This document shows, one piece after another, positions 1 through 10,030 of a stretch of 64,000 nucleotides of DNA; the first letter of the stretch is position 1, and the number at the start of each line of letters is the position of its first letter. The notes under the pieces were generated by a model, which was not told where the DNA came from, searched no databases, and saw only the letters and a list, made by a program, of their open reading frames with translations. The position numbers and the translations under genes were made by a program. The stretch is from positions 55,596,361 through 55,660,360 of the forward strand of contig NC_090024.1 of assembly GCF_037176765.1 (NCBI RefSeq), given 5' to 3'. This stretch comes from Anolis sagrei. Lineage: Eukaryota > Chordata > Lepidosauria > Squamata > Anolidae.

Positions 1-2079
1 TACTAATGAAACTAGATACATAAATATTCTGACTTAGAAAAAAATATAAACAAATTAACACTGCCAGATACTCAAAGTCAGTGTATGGATGAAGGTCTTT
101 GCTAAAAAAAATGTCTACGGATACAAGACCATCAAAGATGGGGTTAGCTTGGAGGACATCACCAAGAATTTAGATGTCTAGTTATTTTCTAGGACTCTCT
201 AGTACCTCAAATACGATATTTGTGCACATTATAATTTTAACAATATGTGTGTGTCTCCACATGTTGAGTATATTATGTTGGGTCTGGCATCTCAGAATGG
301 CATGCCCTTCTATGTCTAACATATTTATATTAAACCACCATCCCCTACCCTAGAAGGAAAGCACATACACCCAGTGATTCAAAGCATATCAGTAAACATA
401 AATCAGATGTCTAAAAACAAAATAAGAACGCTTAGACTGTCTTATTCATGCTTTAAAATAAGCTAATGACTCATAAGAAAAAAAGATGTGAAGTTGCAGC
501 GGTAAACTATGACATGTCAGCTTCTTTTGGGGTGGTTTTTTTGGGTTCAATAAAAACAGTGAACGAAACTAAGTAGTTATGAGAAGTGAGCCATAACAGT
601 ACAATGCTCCAATAGATTACGCCCACAGTTAAGATTCTGCCACCCAGGAAACCAATAACCAGTTTTTCTTTCACACTTGTATAGAGTTAATAATAAACCC
701 TGTGGCCAGCTAACTTCAAATTGACCTTGCAGAAATTGAAGTGGCACTTATGGTTAGTTCATTTGGTATCCTTTGAAAAATTAAATGTTGGTAAGGAGGC
801 ACCATCTCAATAGTTGTGTTTATAATTATATCCATGATTGCACTACTTTTCAGTGTCTATCTGAAACTTTCTAAACTCTCAGAGGGCAATCCTTGAATGT
901 TTCCAGAAATGTCTCTATGATTTTGTTTGATGCCAAGAAAGTTGCTGCCTAACTGGATGTTGTGAATTCTTTAAAAAATAAAATCTAATGGACCAACATA
1001 AGGAAAACATTTTAATGTGTAATTCTCCATGTGTCTACTCAGAAATACAGACAAAGCTAGGAAGTAATGGATTCCAAGTAATGTAATGATCTTTCATGAG
1101 CTACTTGTTTTTTGTAATAAGGATGGAATAGTTACAATTCAAAAGCAACATAATGAGTGTGAACAATACTACTTTATTGAAATAATGAGTAATATTTTCT
1201 AGTTTTTAAAAGCTGACTTTATAGGGCTTTTAGGATTTTCTTTGCCAGGGAATATTAAAGTTCATGCAATTTCTAAGGATACTAGCCACACCCATAAATG
1301 GAATCTGAAGGCTTAAACATCCTAAAGGTACAAGATCTGGTCGTGGAAGCAAAGCAGGGCCAGCTTTGGTTAGCATCTGGATGAGAAACTGTTAATACCA
1401 TGCTACAAGCTACATTTCAGAGGAATGAATTAGCAAAACCACCTAAGAATATTCATTGTCAAAGAGAACCCTATTAAATTAATGGGATCATCATAAATTA
1501 ACAGGTGACTTGAAGACAGAGTGACTAATGGGAAAGGAAACTGAACATGTTCCACTGGATACAGTGAGAGATATTGCAAGGAAGGGCTCGTATGACACAC
1601 TATGTTTTAATTTATAGTATTTTGATAATACTTACACCTCACTTATACCCCTGGGTTTTGATGTATGTGTAGATGAGACCAATAATAATTAACAATACCA
1701 GAGGGGGCAATATTACCCAGCCACTGATAATTTTGCAATAACTCCCCCCCCCCCACCACCACCACTAATGGAAACCACTGCATGATGGGACCCTGAAATT
1801 TAATCTTTTGTGTAATTAAGCAGGGATATGAACTATCTGGCTCTTCAGTATAGCAAATGGTGAGAGATTCCAGGAATCCAGAAACATCTGGAGGAATAAA
1901 TGATTCCCATTCCTGAGGCAGGGTATTAGGAACTGAAAATAAATTATTTGTAAGATTTCATATCTCTTAGATTTCTATTGACAAATGTATAGTTGTTGCA
2001 AAGAAACCAGGGATGCTTTAGCAGATGACATTAACACAGAATAACAGAGACAAATCTCTAACTGGGCTTTTGTAGGTTT
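1..2079. other. AT-rich intergenic sequence, no gene recognised
   Basis: I see no convincing reading frame, exon or recognisable transposon here. The only local feature is a run of C residues near 1742-1757 followed by an ACC-rich patch. Old decayed repeats that I cannot identify by eye may be present. Confidence 0.5.
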
Positions 2080-2725
2080 TTTTGGGCTACGTAGCTATGT
2101 TCTAGAAGCATTCTCTCCTGATGTTTCAGCTGCATCTATGGATTTATATATCAATGGAATATCCAGGGTGGGAGAAAGAACTCTTGTCTGTTGCAGGTAG
2201 ATGTGAATGTTTACATTGATCACATTGATTAGCATTTGATGGCCTGACAGTTTTTAGGTCTGGCTTGTTAGTGCATGGGGGAATCCTTTGTTGAGATGTG
2301 ATTAGCTGTCTCTGATTGTTTCTTGTTTGGAGTTTCCCTGTGTTTGAGTGTTCTTTATATACTGTTATATTTTTAGAGTTGTAAGCTTTTCAGGCTGTAT
2401 GGCTATGTTCTAGAAGCATTTTCTCCTGACGTTTCGCCTGCATCTATGGCAAGCATCCTCAGAGTTTGTGAGGTCCTCACAACCTCTGAGGATGTCTGCC
2501 ATAGATGCAGATGAAACGTCAGGAGAGAATGCTTCTAGAACATGGCCATACAACCCAATTTTTTTACAACAACCCAGTGATTCCGGTCATGAAAGCCTCC
2601 AACAATATAATTTTAGAGTTTTTTAAATACTGGTATCCAGATTTTGCTCATTTTCATGGTTTCTTCCTTTCTGTCGTAATTATCCACATGCTTGTGGATT
2701 TCAGTGGCTTCTCTGTGTAGGTCCT
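2080..2725 (-). mobile_element. Penelope-like retroelement fragment with inverted terminal segments
   Basis: On the minus strand, about 2720 to 2590 encodes a stretch containing EIHKHVDN followed by KIWIPVF. This resembles the C-terminal end of Penelope-like proteins, downstream of the GIY-YIG endonuclease domain. The sequence that follows (2560-2080) is a terminal segment present in three partial copies: two in the same direction (about 2085-2390 and 2391-2473) and one inverted (2475-2556). Mixed direct and inverted terminal copies are typical of this class. The same family recurs at 36,690-37,170 and 49,434-49,632. It is a decayed copy. The family call rests on the C-terminal motif and the repeat arrangement. 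Confidence 0.6.
2391..2556. repeat. Near-perfect inverted repeat, ~83-bp arms
   Basis: The left arm (2391-2473) and right arm (2475-2556) are near reverse complements around a single central base at 2474. The innermost 8 bases (TTGTGAGG / CCTCACAA) match exactly. Both arms carry the Penelope-associated terminal segment. The arms differ at only a few positions, so the inverted junction is either fairly young or maintained. Confidence 0.8.
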
Positions 2726-3268
2726 TTCTTGATTACTGCTTCTCTTTAATGGTATCTTTACTTTGCATACATGCAATACCTTTTGGGATATTATTCCAGT
2801 ACAAAATAGGAAAAAGAGGTCCTATGATTGTTTCTATGAAAACAGTGATGAAAGCAAGGCTAGATCAATATTAAGGAATTGGTATTAGAGTCCTTTCTCT
2901 GCTTTTTTCAATTCACAATATGTTTGGGAAGTGAAGTAGTCTGCCAAACTGATTTCGCTGACTGGGAGTGGACAGCGTGCCTTTACCTCACCATTTAGTC
3001 ATTGTTCTCAATCTGTGGAAAGCAGCCTGTAGTGACTCAGAAGTGTTGAGTTTCATACTTCATGCAAGATCATGCAAAAGTGATCGAGAATTGGAATGTT
3101 TATTAGTACTGATGACTGGCATTTGTCAAGGATGAGTCTTGAAATACACCAAAGATTGGGATTTCAAGGGACGTCTGACCTCATTCCAATACAAATCGAA
3201 CCTATATGCTTTAATTTTCATTTTGGTCCAGTCAAGACAGAGTAGGCCAAATGGTAAATCAATGTGAC
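2726..3268. other. Unassigned intergenic sequence
   Basis: No coding or repeat signature recognised. Confidence 0.4.
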
Positions 3269-3397
3269 TTTTCCTTTCCTTTCCTTTCCTTTCCTTTCCT
3301 TTCCTTTCCTTTCCTTTCCTTTCCTTTCCTTTCCTTTCCTCTCCTCTCCTCTCCTCTCCTCTCCTCTCCTCTCCTCTCCTCTCCTCTCCTCTCCTCT
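3269..3397 (+). repeat. Compound pentanucleotide microsatellite (TTTCC)n-(TCTCC)n
   Basis: An uninterrupted run of TTTCC units (about 3269-3340) switches cleanly to TCTCC units (about 3341-3396). It is polypyrimidine on this strand and polypurine on the other, so long open frames across it (for example a Lys/Glu/Gly/Arg-rich one on the minus strand) are artefacts. Such tracts can form triplex DNA and are usually length-polymorphic. Confidence 0.97.
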
Positions 3398-3737
3398 ATA
3401 TTTCCAAGAAACCTTTTTGGATGTTAAATGAGAGTATTTTGTCACTGACAAGGGCAAACCAATTCAAGACATGTCTTGAGTAGGCTTCTGTTTGTTTGCC
3501 CTTATCTAGCCAGTTATTGACAGAACACCTTCATTTAGCACTAAAACAAGTTCCTTGGAAATAGTGCGAAATAAAATGAAAGTATTATCAGGTCAAAACT
3601 GTTAAATAGCATAAGTGACAAAACTGAATTGTGAAAGACCAACAAGGTTCTAACATAAACCCACCCATCCCAACACCACTGTGTCAGATTAAATCTCGAA
3701 GAAGGTGCAGAACTACTGCAAAATGGTGCTTCTAATG
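3398..3737. other. Unassigned intergenic sequence
   Basis: No feature recognised. The last 8 bases (3730-3737, TTCTAATG) are the left target duplication of the transposon that follows. Confidence 0.4.
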
Positions 3738-5198
3738 GAGGGGTTCTCAAACTTTTTCAACTGTGGAGCTCTTTTTGAAGCAAAAGTTTATCATGAAGCC
3801 TCAAGAAATTGTATATATTATATATAATGTATATATATCAAGCATGGGCAAACCTTTTGATACAATGTGTTTTATTTGAGAGAGCGGCCGGGCCAGTGGC
3901 AGATGGATGGAGAGTGTTTGTGTGAACTAATTGGGAAAAAATGAACAAATTCCTATGCACACTGCACATATCTCAAAAAATTAAAAACAAAAAAATTAAA
4001 GAAAGAACAATACAATATTTAAAATGAAGAACAATTTTCACCAACACAAATGTTGCTTGCACTCCAGGTCTGAGAACACCTATGATCGCCACATCACGCA
4101 AGAGTCCAGAATATAAGCGAGCCATTTATTGTAAAAACACATTAAAATTATAGGAAAAAAATCAGAAATAAAAATGGTGTATAATCCAAAAAGGTTTAGC
4201 AATAGATGATAACCCAAACAATAATCCAAAAGTCTCATGCAGATAGCAAAGTAACACAGTCCATAAATAGCCCAAAAGTAACAAGAACAGCATAAGTCCA
4301 CAAGAAAAAGGTATACTTAGTAAAACTTGAGCATGAATATAAAAACAAGAACATAGAAAATTTCCAGGGAACTTAAATCCCAAACCAAGACTTGACTTGA
4401 AACAAGAACCAGAGAACTTGGGCCTAGCTTCACACTTGAAACCTAGGTTGCCTGAACTAACATTTAGGAAACAACTTGCCAATTAATAGGCACCCATGAA
4501 GTCATTTATTTCCCACCAAATCTCTCCCCAACTTTCCCATGCAATCGTTCTGACCTACGATGCCTATTTTCTGTTCTGATCTGTAAACAAAGACAAAATA
4601 AACAAAGACCTTTTTTGATCTCCAGGTGTTTTTTTTTTCCTGAGAGCCTTCTGTATAACTTATCTCTTTGCCTAACTTATTATCTAATGTTGCAGTTTCT
4701 GGCTCTTCTGACTGACTTTGAAGTTTTGCACTTTCTGAGTCAGCTTTCTCACAGAAAGAAACAACATTCCCCTTACTTGAATCTTCATTACTTCGAGCCC
4801 CAGGAAATTCCAGAGACAATCCCACAATCCTTTCTAAATTATCAGTGAACCCATCAGCCTCAGGAATCTCAGGCTGATCTCCAACAATAAATTTAACAGT
4901 ATTTCAGGGGCCATCCAGTTCAACTCACTTTTGCCATACTGGAAAAACACAATCAAAGCACCCCCTGAGTGATGGGAAGAAATAGGGTTTTGGAAGCAAG
5001 GAGGGCAAGGGGGAAAGTATCTGGGTAATGAGGAAGGCAAGGGGAAAAGGCTTTTAGTGGTGTGGGAGATGTGGGAGGGGGAGGAGTAGGAAAGAGTAGG
5101 GAAAGCTTGGAGGGGGAAGAAAAGTAGGAAAGTGCAGAGTTTCTCAGGGTGTTTTGTGGAGCCCCATGGGCTTCACGAGCACTCTTTGAGAACCACTG
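3738..5198. mobile_element. hAT-type DNA transposon, non-autonomous, 1.46 kb
   Basis: The right end reads TTTGAGAACCACTG. The left end (GAGGGGTTCTCAAA) is an imperfect inverted copy of it, related to the common hAT end CAGTGGTTCTCAA. The element is flanked by a perfect 8-bp duplication TTCTAATG (3730-3737 and 5199-5206), the length diagnostic of hAT elements. No transposase frame is visible. The middle (about 4080-4850) looks like a different, unidentified AT-rich insertion, and 4890-4935 (minus) resembles a CR1 3' end. The boundaries of these inner pieces are not resolved. Confidence 0.75.
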
Positions 5199-5474
5199 TT
5201 CTAATGCCATCTTAGAAAGATGTTTTTCAGAAGGATACAATGGCTAATGGTCATCAGAAGCCAATGTTACAGAATTAAGCAAGTACATAAGGGTCGAGGG
5301 GCATTTATATCCCCTTGCCAGCCTATTGTAACACACTATTACATTTTGGGATGTCTGTCACATCCAGCTGCCATTTTCTTTTCTTTTTTAGGTTTTGGGG
5401 CTAAGGGACATTGCCAAAACTCCCCCTTTATAATAATTGGGCCACATTTTGCCCACTCATGCTAAGAGGTTCAA

Positions 5475-6360
5475 CAAAATCAATAGGGACTCCTTTATGG
5501 TTCAGTCTTGTTCTCCATTCTATTTAATACCTATATAGAACCACTGGGAAAAGTTTGGGGGTACACTGTCAGATTGCTGATGCCACCAATTCTACTACTT
5601 CTTTCCACTAAACTTCAAGAAAGTTATCCTTGTGCTAAACTAGTGCCTGGCAACTGTTATGGACTGGATGAAGTTGAAGCGTAATCCAGACATGACAGAG
5701 GTACTCCTGGTCACTCAAAAGACAGATCCATATTCAGCCTGTGTTAGAGGGGTTCCCTGCTGAAAAATGCAGGTTCGCAGTTTGGGCGTACTCCTGGATT
5801 CAGCTAGTGCATCAATTGTGCTTGTTATTGGAGAAGTCGGACTTGGCCATGGCATTACATGATTTGGTTTCATACCTGTTGGACTGCTACAATGCACTCT
5901 ACATTACAGTACTTTGAAAAGTGCTCAGGAACTTCAGTTGGTCCAAAAGCAGTAGCCAGGTCATTAACAGGGGCTGGCTATAGGGAACACAAATCTTTTC
6001 TGCTACAACTGCTTTACTGGCTACCAATCCATTTCTGGGCACAATTCAAAGTGCTGGCTATGATTTATAAAGCCCTATATGTCTCAAGTCCAGGTTATTC
6101 AGAGAAGCATATTTCTATGTTTGAGTCTCTGAGAACACTATGATCTTCTGGAGAGGACCTTCTCTCTCCTCCACCTGGGATGTGTAGTTTGTACTGTAGT
6201 TTTTATTCTATTGTATTCTATTTTGTTGTTTTTATGCTTCATGGCATGTAAGATTTGATCGTTTTCATTTTTTGTTTGATACATTGGCTTGTTCTTAGTA
6301 CCGTGTCATGTTGCTGTTAGCTATGAAAAAGACAGTATAGAAATAAAGTAAATACATATA
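5475..6360 (+). mobile_element. L2-type LINE fragment (RT to 3' end)
   Basis: Interrupted frames match L2 reverse transcriptase and its C-terminus. An RT segment at 5480-5560 corresponds to the conserved stretch before the YADD box. A piece near 5775-5810 resembles 'SLGVLLDS', and the stretch around 5990-6100 resembles 'LHWLPI...FKVL...YKALY'. It ends near 6340-6365 in an ATAAA-rich tail. It is broken by stops and frameshifts and is an old, inactive copy. Confidence 0.75.
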
Positions 6361-6764
6361 AATAAATACCTCATGCACCAAAGTAATCAAAACTATCTCC
6401 ATTGTACCGGGCTATTGGATAGATTAAAAATACTAATCACCTGGGCAGTTTAGCCCCTGGATTACCACAAGTAATTTTGTGGTTTGCTAATTGTAGGAAG
6501 CCTCTTTCAGCCCAAGGAAAAACTTCAATTTCTGGGAGGTTCACATTCCAGTGATGAGTGACCTAGAAGGGTAGGATCCAAAATATAACCACATTTTAGC
6601 TTGGATTTCTTACTGATAGTAACAAACTGTAAGGAATATTTTTCAGAATACCAATAAATAATACCAAGGCTGGGAAACCTTCACATGATGATATCAATGA
6701 AAAGTGGGTGTGAAAACCTCAGACTGGCATTCCAGGAGGAGTGGATTTGGCTCCAAGACATGGA
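6361..6764. other. Unassigned intergenic sequence
   Basis: No feature recognised. Confidence 0.4.
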
Positions 6765-7141
6765 TGTCTTGTTTTGGACACCATAATTCAAGAAGGATAC
6801 CGACAAGCTGGATGATGTCCAGAAGATGGCGAGCAAAATGGTCGACATGTTATACTGAAGATGGAGCATCCTTTTTTTCTGATGTTCTGGAATCTAGAAT
6901 GAGGAGCAATGAATTCATACTATAGGAAAAGATATTTCACCTAAACAATGGAAAGAAATTCCTGATGGTAAGAGTCATTTGACAGTGGAATATAATGCTT
7001 CAGAGCATGGTGCAATCTCATTTTCTGAAGGTTTTTAAACAGTAGCTGGATGTGTCTGGAGTGCTTTGATTGTGTATTCATGAGTAATGGGAACTTGGGC
7101 TGGATGACCTTTGTGGTCTTTTCGAACTCTATGATTTTACA
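6765..7141 (+). mobile_element. CR1 LINE 3' fragment
   Basis: The sequence follows the CR1 C-terminal/3'-UTR pattern: 'gacaccataattcaagaag' near 6778 (CR1 codes here for a phrase like 'LQHQFKKD'), then 'ctggatgacct' and the terminal 'gaactctatgatt' near 7125-7137, which is the conserved CR1 3' end. It is 5'-truncated and highly mutated. Confidence 0.75.
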
Positions 7142-7294
7142 TTTTTTTCCTTTGCTTTATGTTTTCACTACTCTTTGTTTCTTTCTGATTTGAGCTTCAG
7201 AAATGCCCAAGCTTCAGCCATGTTGCACTATCTCTTTATTTTATAGCATATTTTTTAAAAAAGCAAACTCATTATTTCTGACTTAGGGTTACTA

Positions 7295-7562
7295 GATGTC
7301 CCTTACAGGACTAATTGCCATTGCTGAAGTCTGTAGCAGGAGAGAAGAACAGGCAGATGCAGCTCCATTGTGCCTTGGCCCAGCAGCCGAGGAAAGGCCC
7401 TCCCTCATCCCAACTGCCACTGCCCTGGCCTCAGAGGAAGAACAGCAGCCAACACCTGTAGCGATTAATCCCCTCCCACATTGCCATCTCCTTTTCCTTG
7501 TGTGTCATGTCTTTTTTTATTCAACTTCTCTTATTGCTCTTTTTTTAATAAATAAAAACTAA
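7295..7562 (+). other. GC-rich island with open 88-codon frame, unidentified
   Basis: A locally GC-rich stretch (7300-7480) ends in a T-rich region and AATAAATAAAAA near 7547-7560. A frame of 88 codons opens at 7296. It has no recognisable domain and an Ala/Glu/Pro-rich, low-complexity middle. The base composition contrasts with its neighbours and the poly(A)-signal-like end suggests a retroposed 3' end, possibly LINE 3' UTR. I do not recognise a protein family and do not claim it as a gene. Confidence 0.3.
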
Positions 7563-7811
7563 CTTGGCAACATTATTCAGACATTAAACTAGAGCAGTGT
7601 CATTAAAATAGGGGGTATTCCTATGAGGGCAAGTCCTTAAAGGTGTCTTTGTGCTACCCCTATGTTTTTTTTTTTTGGGGGGGGGGATCCTATGTAGTCT
7701 AGAATGGTTCCCTACCTGCTGTCCTTCTGTTGACAAGTAGAGAATTTTTTTTAAAAAAATGGAAAGTTAAATCCCCTCTAATCAAATGTTGCCAAGAAAA
7801 CCTTTCAATAG

Positions 7812-7862
7812 TTTTCATTTAGGGTCACCATAAGTCAGACATAACTTGAAGATGAACATAGT
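7812..7862 (+). mobile_element. SINE 3'-end remnant
   Basis: 'AGGGTCACCATAAGTCAGA' and the following 'cataacttgaag' match the conserved 3' end of reptile tRNA/5S-derived SINEs (recalled form: 'gggtcgccataagtcgga...gacttgaag'). Only about 50 bp is recognisable. Confidence 0.55.
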
Positions 7863-9789
7863 AAGACTTCTAGAAGTGAAGGTTTTAAGGGAAGAGTTCT
7901 TAAGAGGGTGCTGTAATGATTTAATTATACTATTTTACCTTTTCCAGTTTTAAAAGTATGCTTTAGATTATTTTAATATTCAGAGTTTAACTAAATTTTA
8001 ATGTTGGTATAGCTTTAGTTATATTGCATTTATTTTAATTTGTAAGTCACTCTGAGTTCCTGTTTTTAGGAAAAGCAGTGTATACGTAATGATGTCAACA
8101 ACAGTAAAAATAGAGTAACTTGTATTAGTATATTTGTGAAAAACACATTTGCTCTTCAGTGCTTATGTACACATATGTAAGTACGTAAGTAAGAAGTAAA
8201 CACATATGTATCATGTAGCATTGTAGTTTTTATTTTATTTTTACTGATGCTGCCGGTGTATAGATTATTTTAAGTATTTATCTGCTGGCAGCTCAAATGG
8301 TTGGTTTTGGCAGAGTATATGTTCTGTTGCAATACAGAGACTAAAGTATCAGCCACAAAATGAAATATCTCATTTAGTTAAATAATCATTCAATCTTTCT
8401 TGCTCTCAAGTATTTCTAGACACACCACTACTTAATTCACAGATTGTTCCTTAGGACAAGCTACAACAACAACTAATTCCTTCTTTCTTTTCACAAGTCT
8501 GAGAAATTCTCATCCATTAGTGCTCAAAGCAAGTCATACAATAGAAATCTTCTTTCTCAAAGCTGGATCAGTTAATGTACAAAACAAATTCATAATTTCT
8601 TTTACTTGTTTAGTAGACCAGAGGAAAGAGAAATTTGAACATTTTGTACTTTAATTCATAGTGTAATGTAGTATTTCTATTTTCCCCTAAGCAGGGGAAA
8701 ACATAGAATACTTATTAAAATGTTTTAAAAGCATGTAGATATCCTTTTAAGTTATATCCCAAGGCAGGGAATTTAAAAGCTTGTACTCCAAGGTTGGCAA
8801 CCCAAATATTCTCCATCTAGTGTCCAATGATCAGAAGATCTCATTTGATTTGTTACTTAGGAACATGTCTTTTACAGATGCTAATTTCAAGAAAATGTGT
8901 TTTTTAGGAATATATTTAGTTTGTATTAATGTGGATGATAGTCCCTGCTCATATCCTGTATTCTCGTTTTCCTCTCCTTTTTCACCTTCTTTTCACCTTT
9001 CTTTGCAATCACTCTTTTTAAAAACATGCTTATTAGTACATGAATAATAGAAATGTATAAACAAAGTCATCGTGGAAAAAAACATAATAGGTTCCTTTTT
9101 TGGGTTGGGGGGAGCACAAAAAACCAAGAAACTATAAATAAAAGGATAAATTAGACATTTTGAGACAAATCAAACTCCACCCATTGCCATTTGGAGACAG
9201 TTTTGTTGTCTGTAGAGAACATAAAAGAGTGAAAGCTGTAAATGCAACACACGTTCACAAACTACCTTGTAGATAGTTTCCGATTGGGTGTAGCTACCTT
9301 GTTCTCTTTGCTTGGGCAACTCCCATTTGAATATAATTTGAAAATCATTTAATCCAACACTCTTCAGAGCAAGCAATTGCCCTTACATGCTTTGAAAGCT
9401 GTAGATTAATTGCAGATTAATTGAAAGATAAAAATGTAGTAGATTGATATTAGTGTGAAGAATCCATGAACAAATACCATATTTACTTGCATCTAATGTG
9501 TCATCAAATTTAATGCGTATCTCAATTATAAAAACCTTGAAATAATAATAAAAATTGCTGGTGAAAAGAGGAAAGGGCAACGGGGCAATGCGGGATGCTG
9601 CACATTGTCGCCCTTTCTACCATCTGATGGGGTATGGAAAGGGGGCCAAGGCACCCTCTTCCATCCCTTCTGTATGATGAAGGGAGGAGGGAGGGCATGT
9701 GGGGTGCCATGAGCACCCCTCCATTTTTTTTGCCAGCAATTGTTGGTACAATGGCACGGCCTGAAAGAATGGTGTGAAGACATCCTTTA
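7863..9789. other. Mostly unassigned AT-rich sequence
   Basis: No gene recognised. Around 9476-9535 the text resembles one end of a DNA transposon whose ends read like 'atatttacttg.atctaatg'. The following 9545-9780 is a GC-richer patch. No boundaries could be fixed. Confidence 0.35.
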
Positions 9790-9926
9790 ACGTTTCTGGC
9801 TCAATGCTATAGAGTCATGGGGGCTGTAGTGTGGGATCATGGGGGCTGCCAAAGGGATTTGTACCTCACCAAGCTACAAATCCCAAAATTGCATAGCATT
9901 GAGCTATGGTAATAAAATGATAGGTG
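9790..9926. mobile_element. Palindromic MITE fragment
   Basis: Two inverted arms, 'ctcaatgctatagagtcat' near 9800 and 'aattgcatagcattgagct' near 9893, surround a centre with 'caccaagctacaaatccca'. This is the same family as copies at 26,215, 44,878 and 52,139, in which 'tcaatgctatggaat', 'caccaaactacaaatccca' and 'attaattctacagtg' recur. It is non-coding and non-autonomous. Confidence 0.7.
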
Positions 9927-9999
9927 AGGTCCATCAAATAGTTCTAGATGCTCCTGAATTAGTGCCCCCTTTTGCTTTGGCTCAGCACTATTACTATAT

Positions 10000-10010
10000 T
10001 ACATCAATCT
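10000..10010. repeat. Target-site duplication, left copy (11 bp)
   Basis: TACATCAATCT, identical to 13,922-13,932, so the two copies bracket the RTE-X element exactly. Confidence 0.9.
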
Positions 10011-10030
10011 TACCTACTTACTTAGGCGAT
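10011..10030 (-). repeat. RTE-X 3' tail (TAAG-type repeat) containing the stop codon
   Basis: Reading the minus strand, the end is CCTAAGTAAGTAGGTA. The TAA stop of the polyprotein is the second half of one TAAGTAA unit. RTE-clade elements are known for short 3' UTRs that end in short tandem repeats; here the 3' UTR is essentially absent. Confidence 0.8.

Noticed and set aside
3218-3457. 79-codon minus-strand frame rich in Arg, Gly, Glu and Lys
   Set aside because: It is the translation of the pentanucleotide microsatellite at 3269-3397; not a gene.
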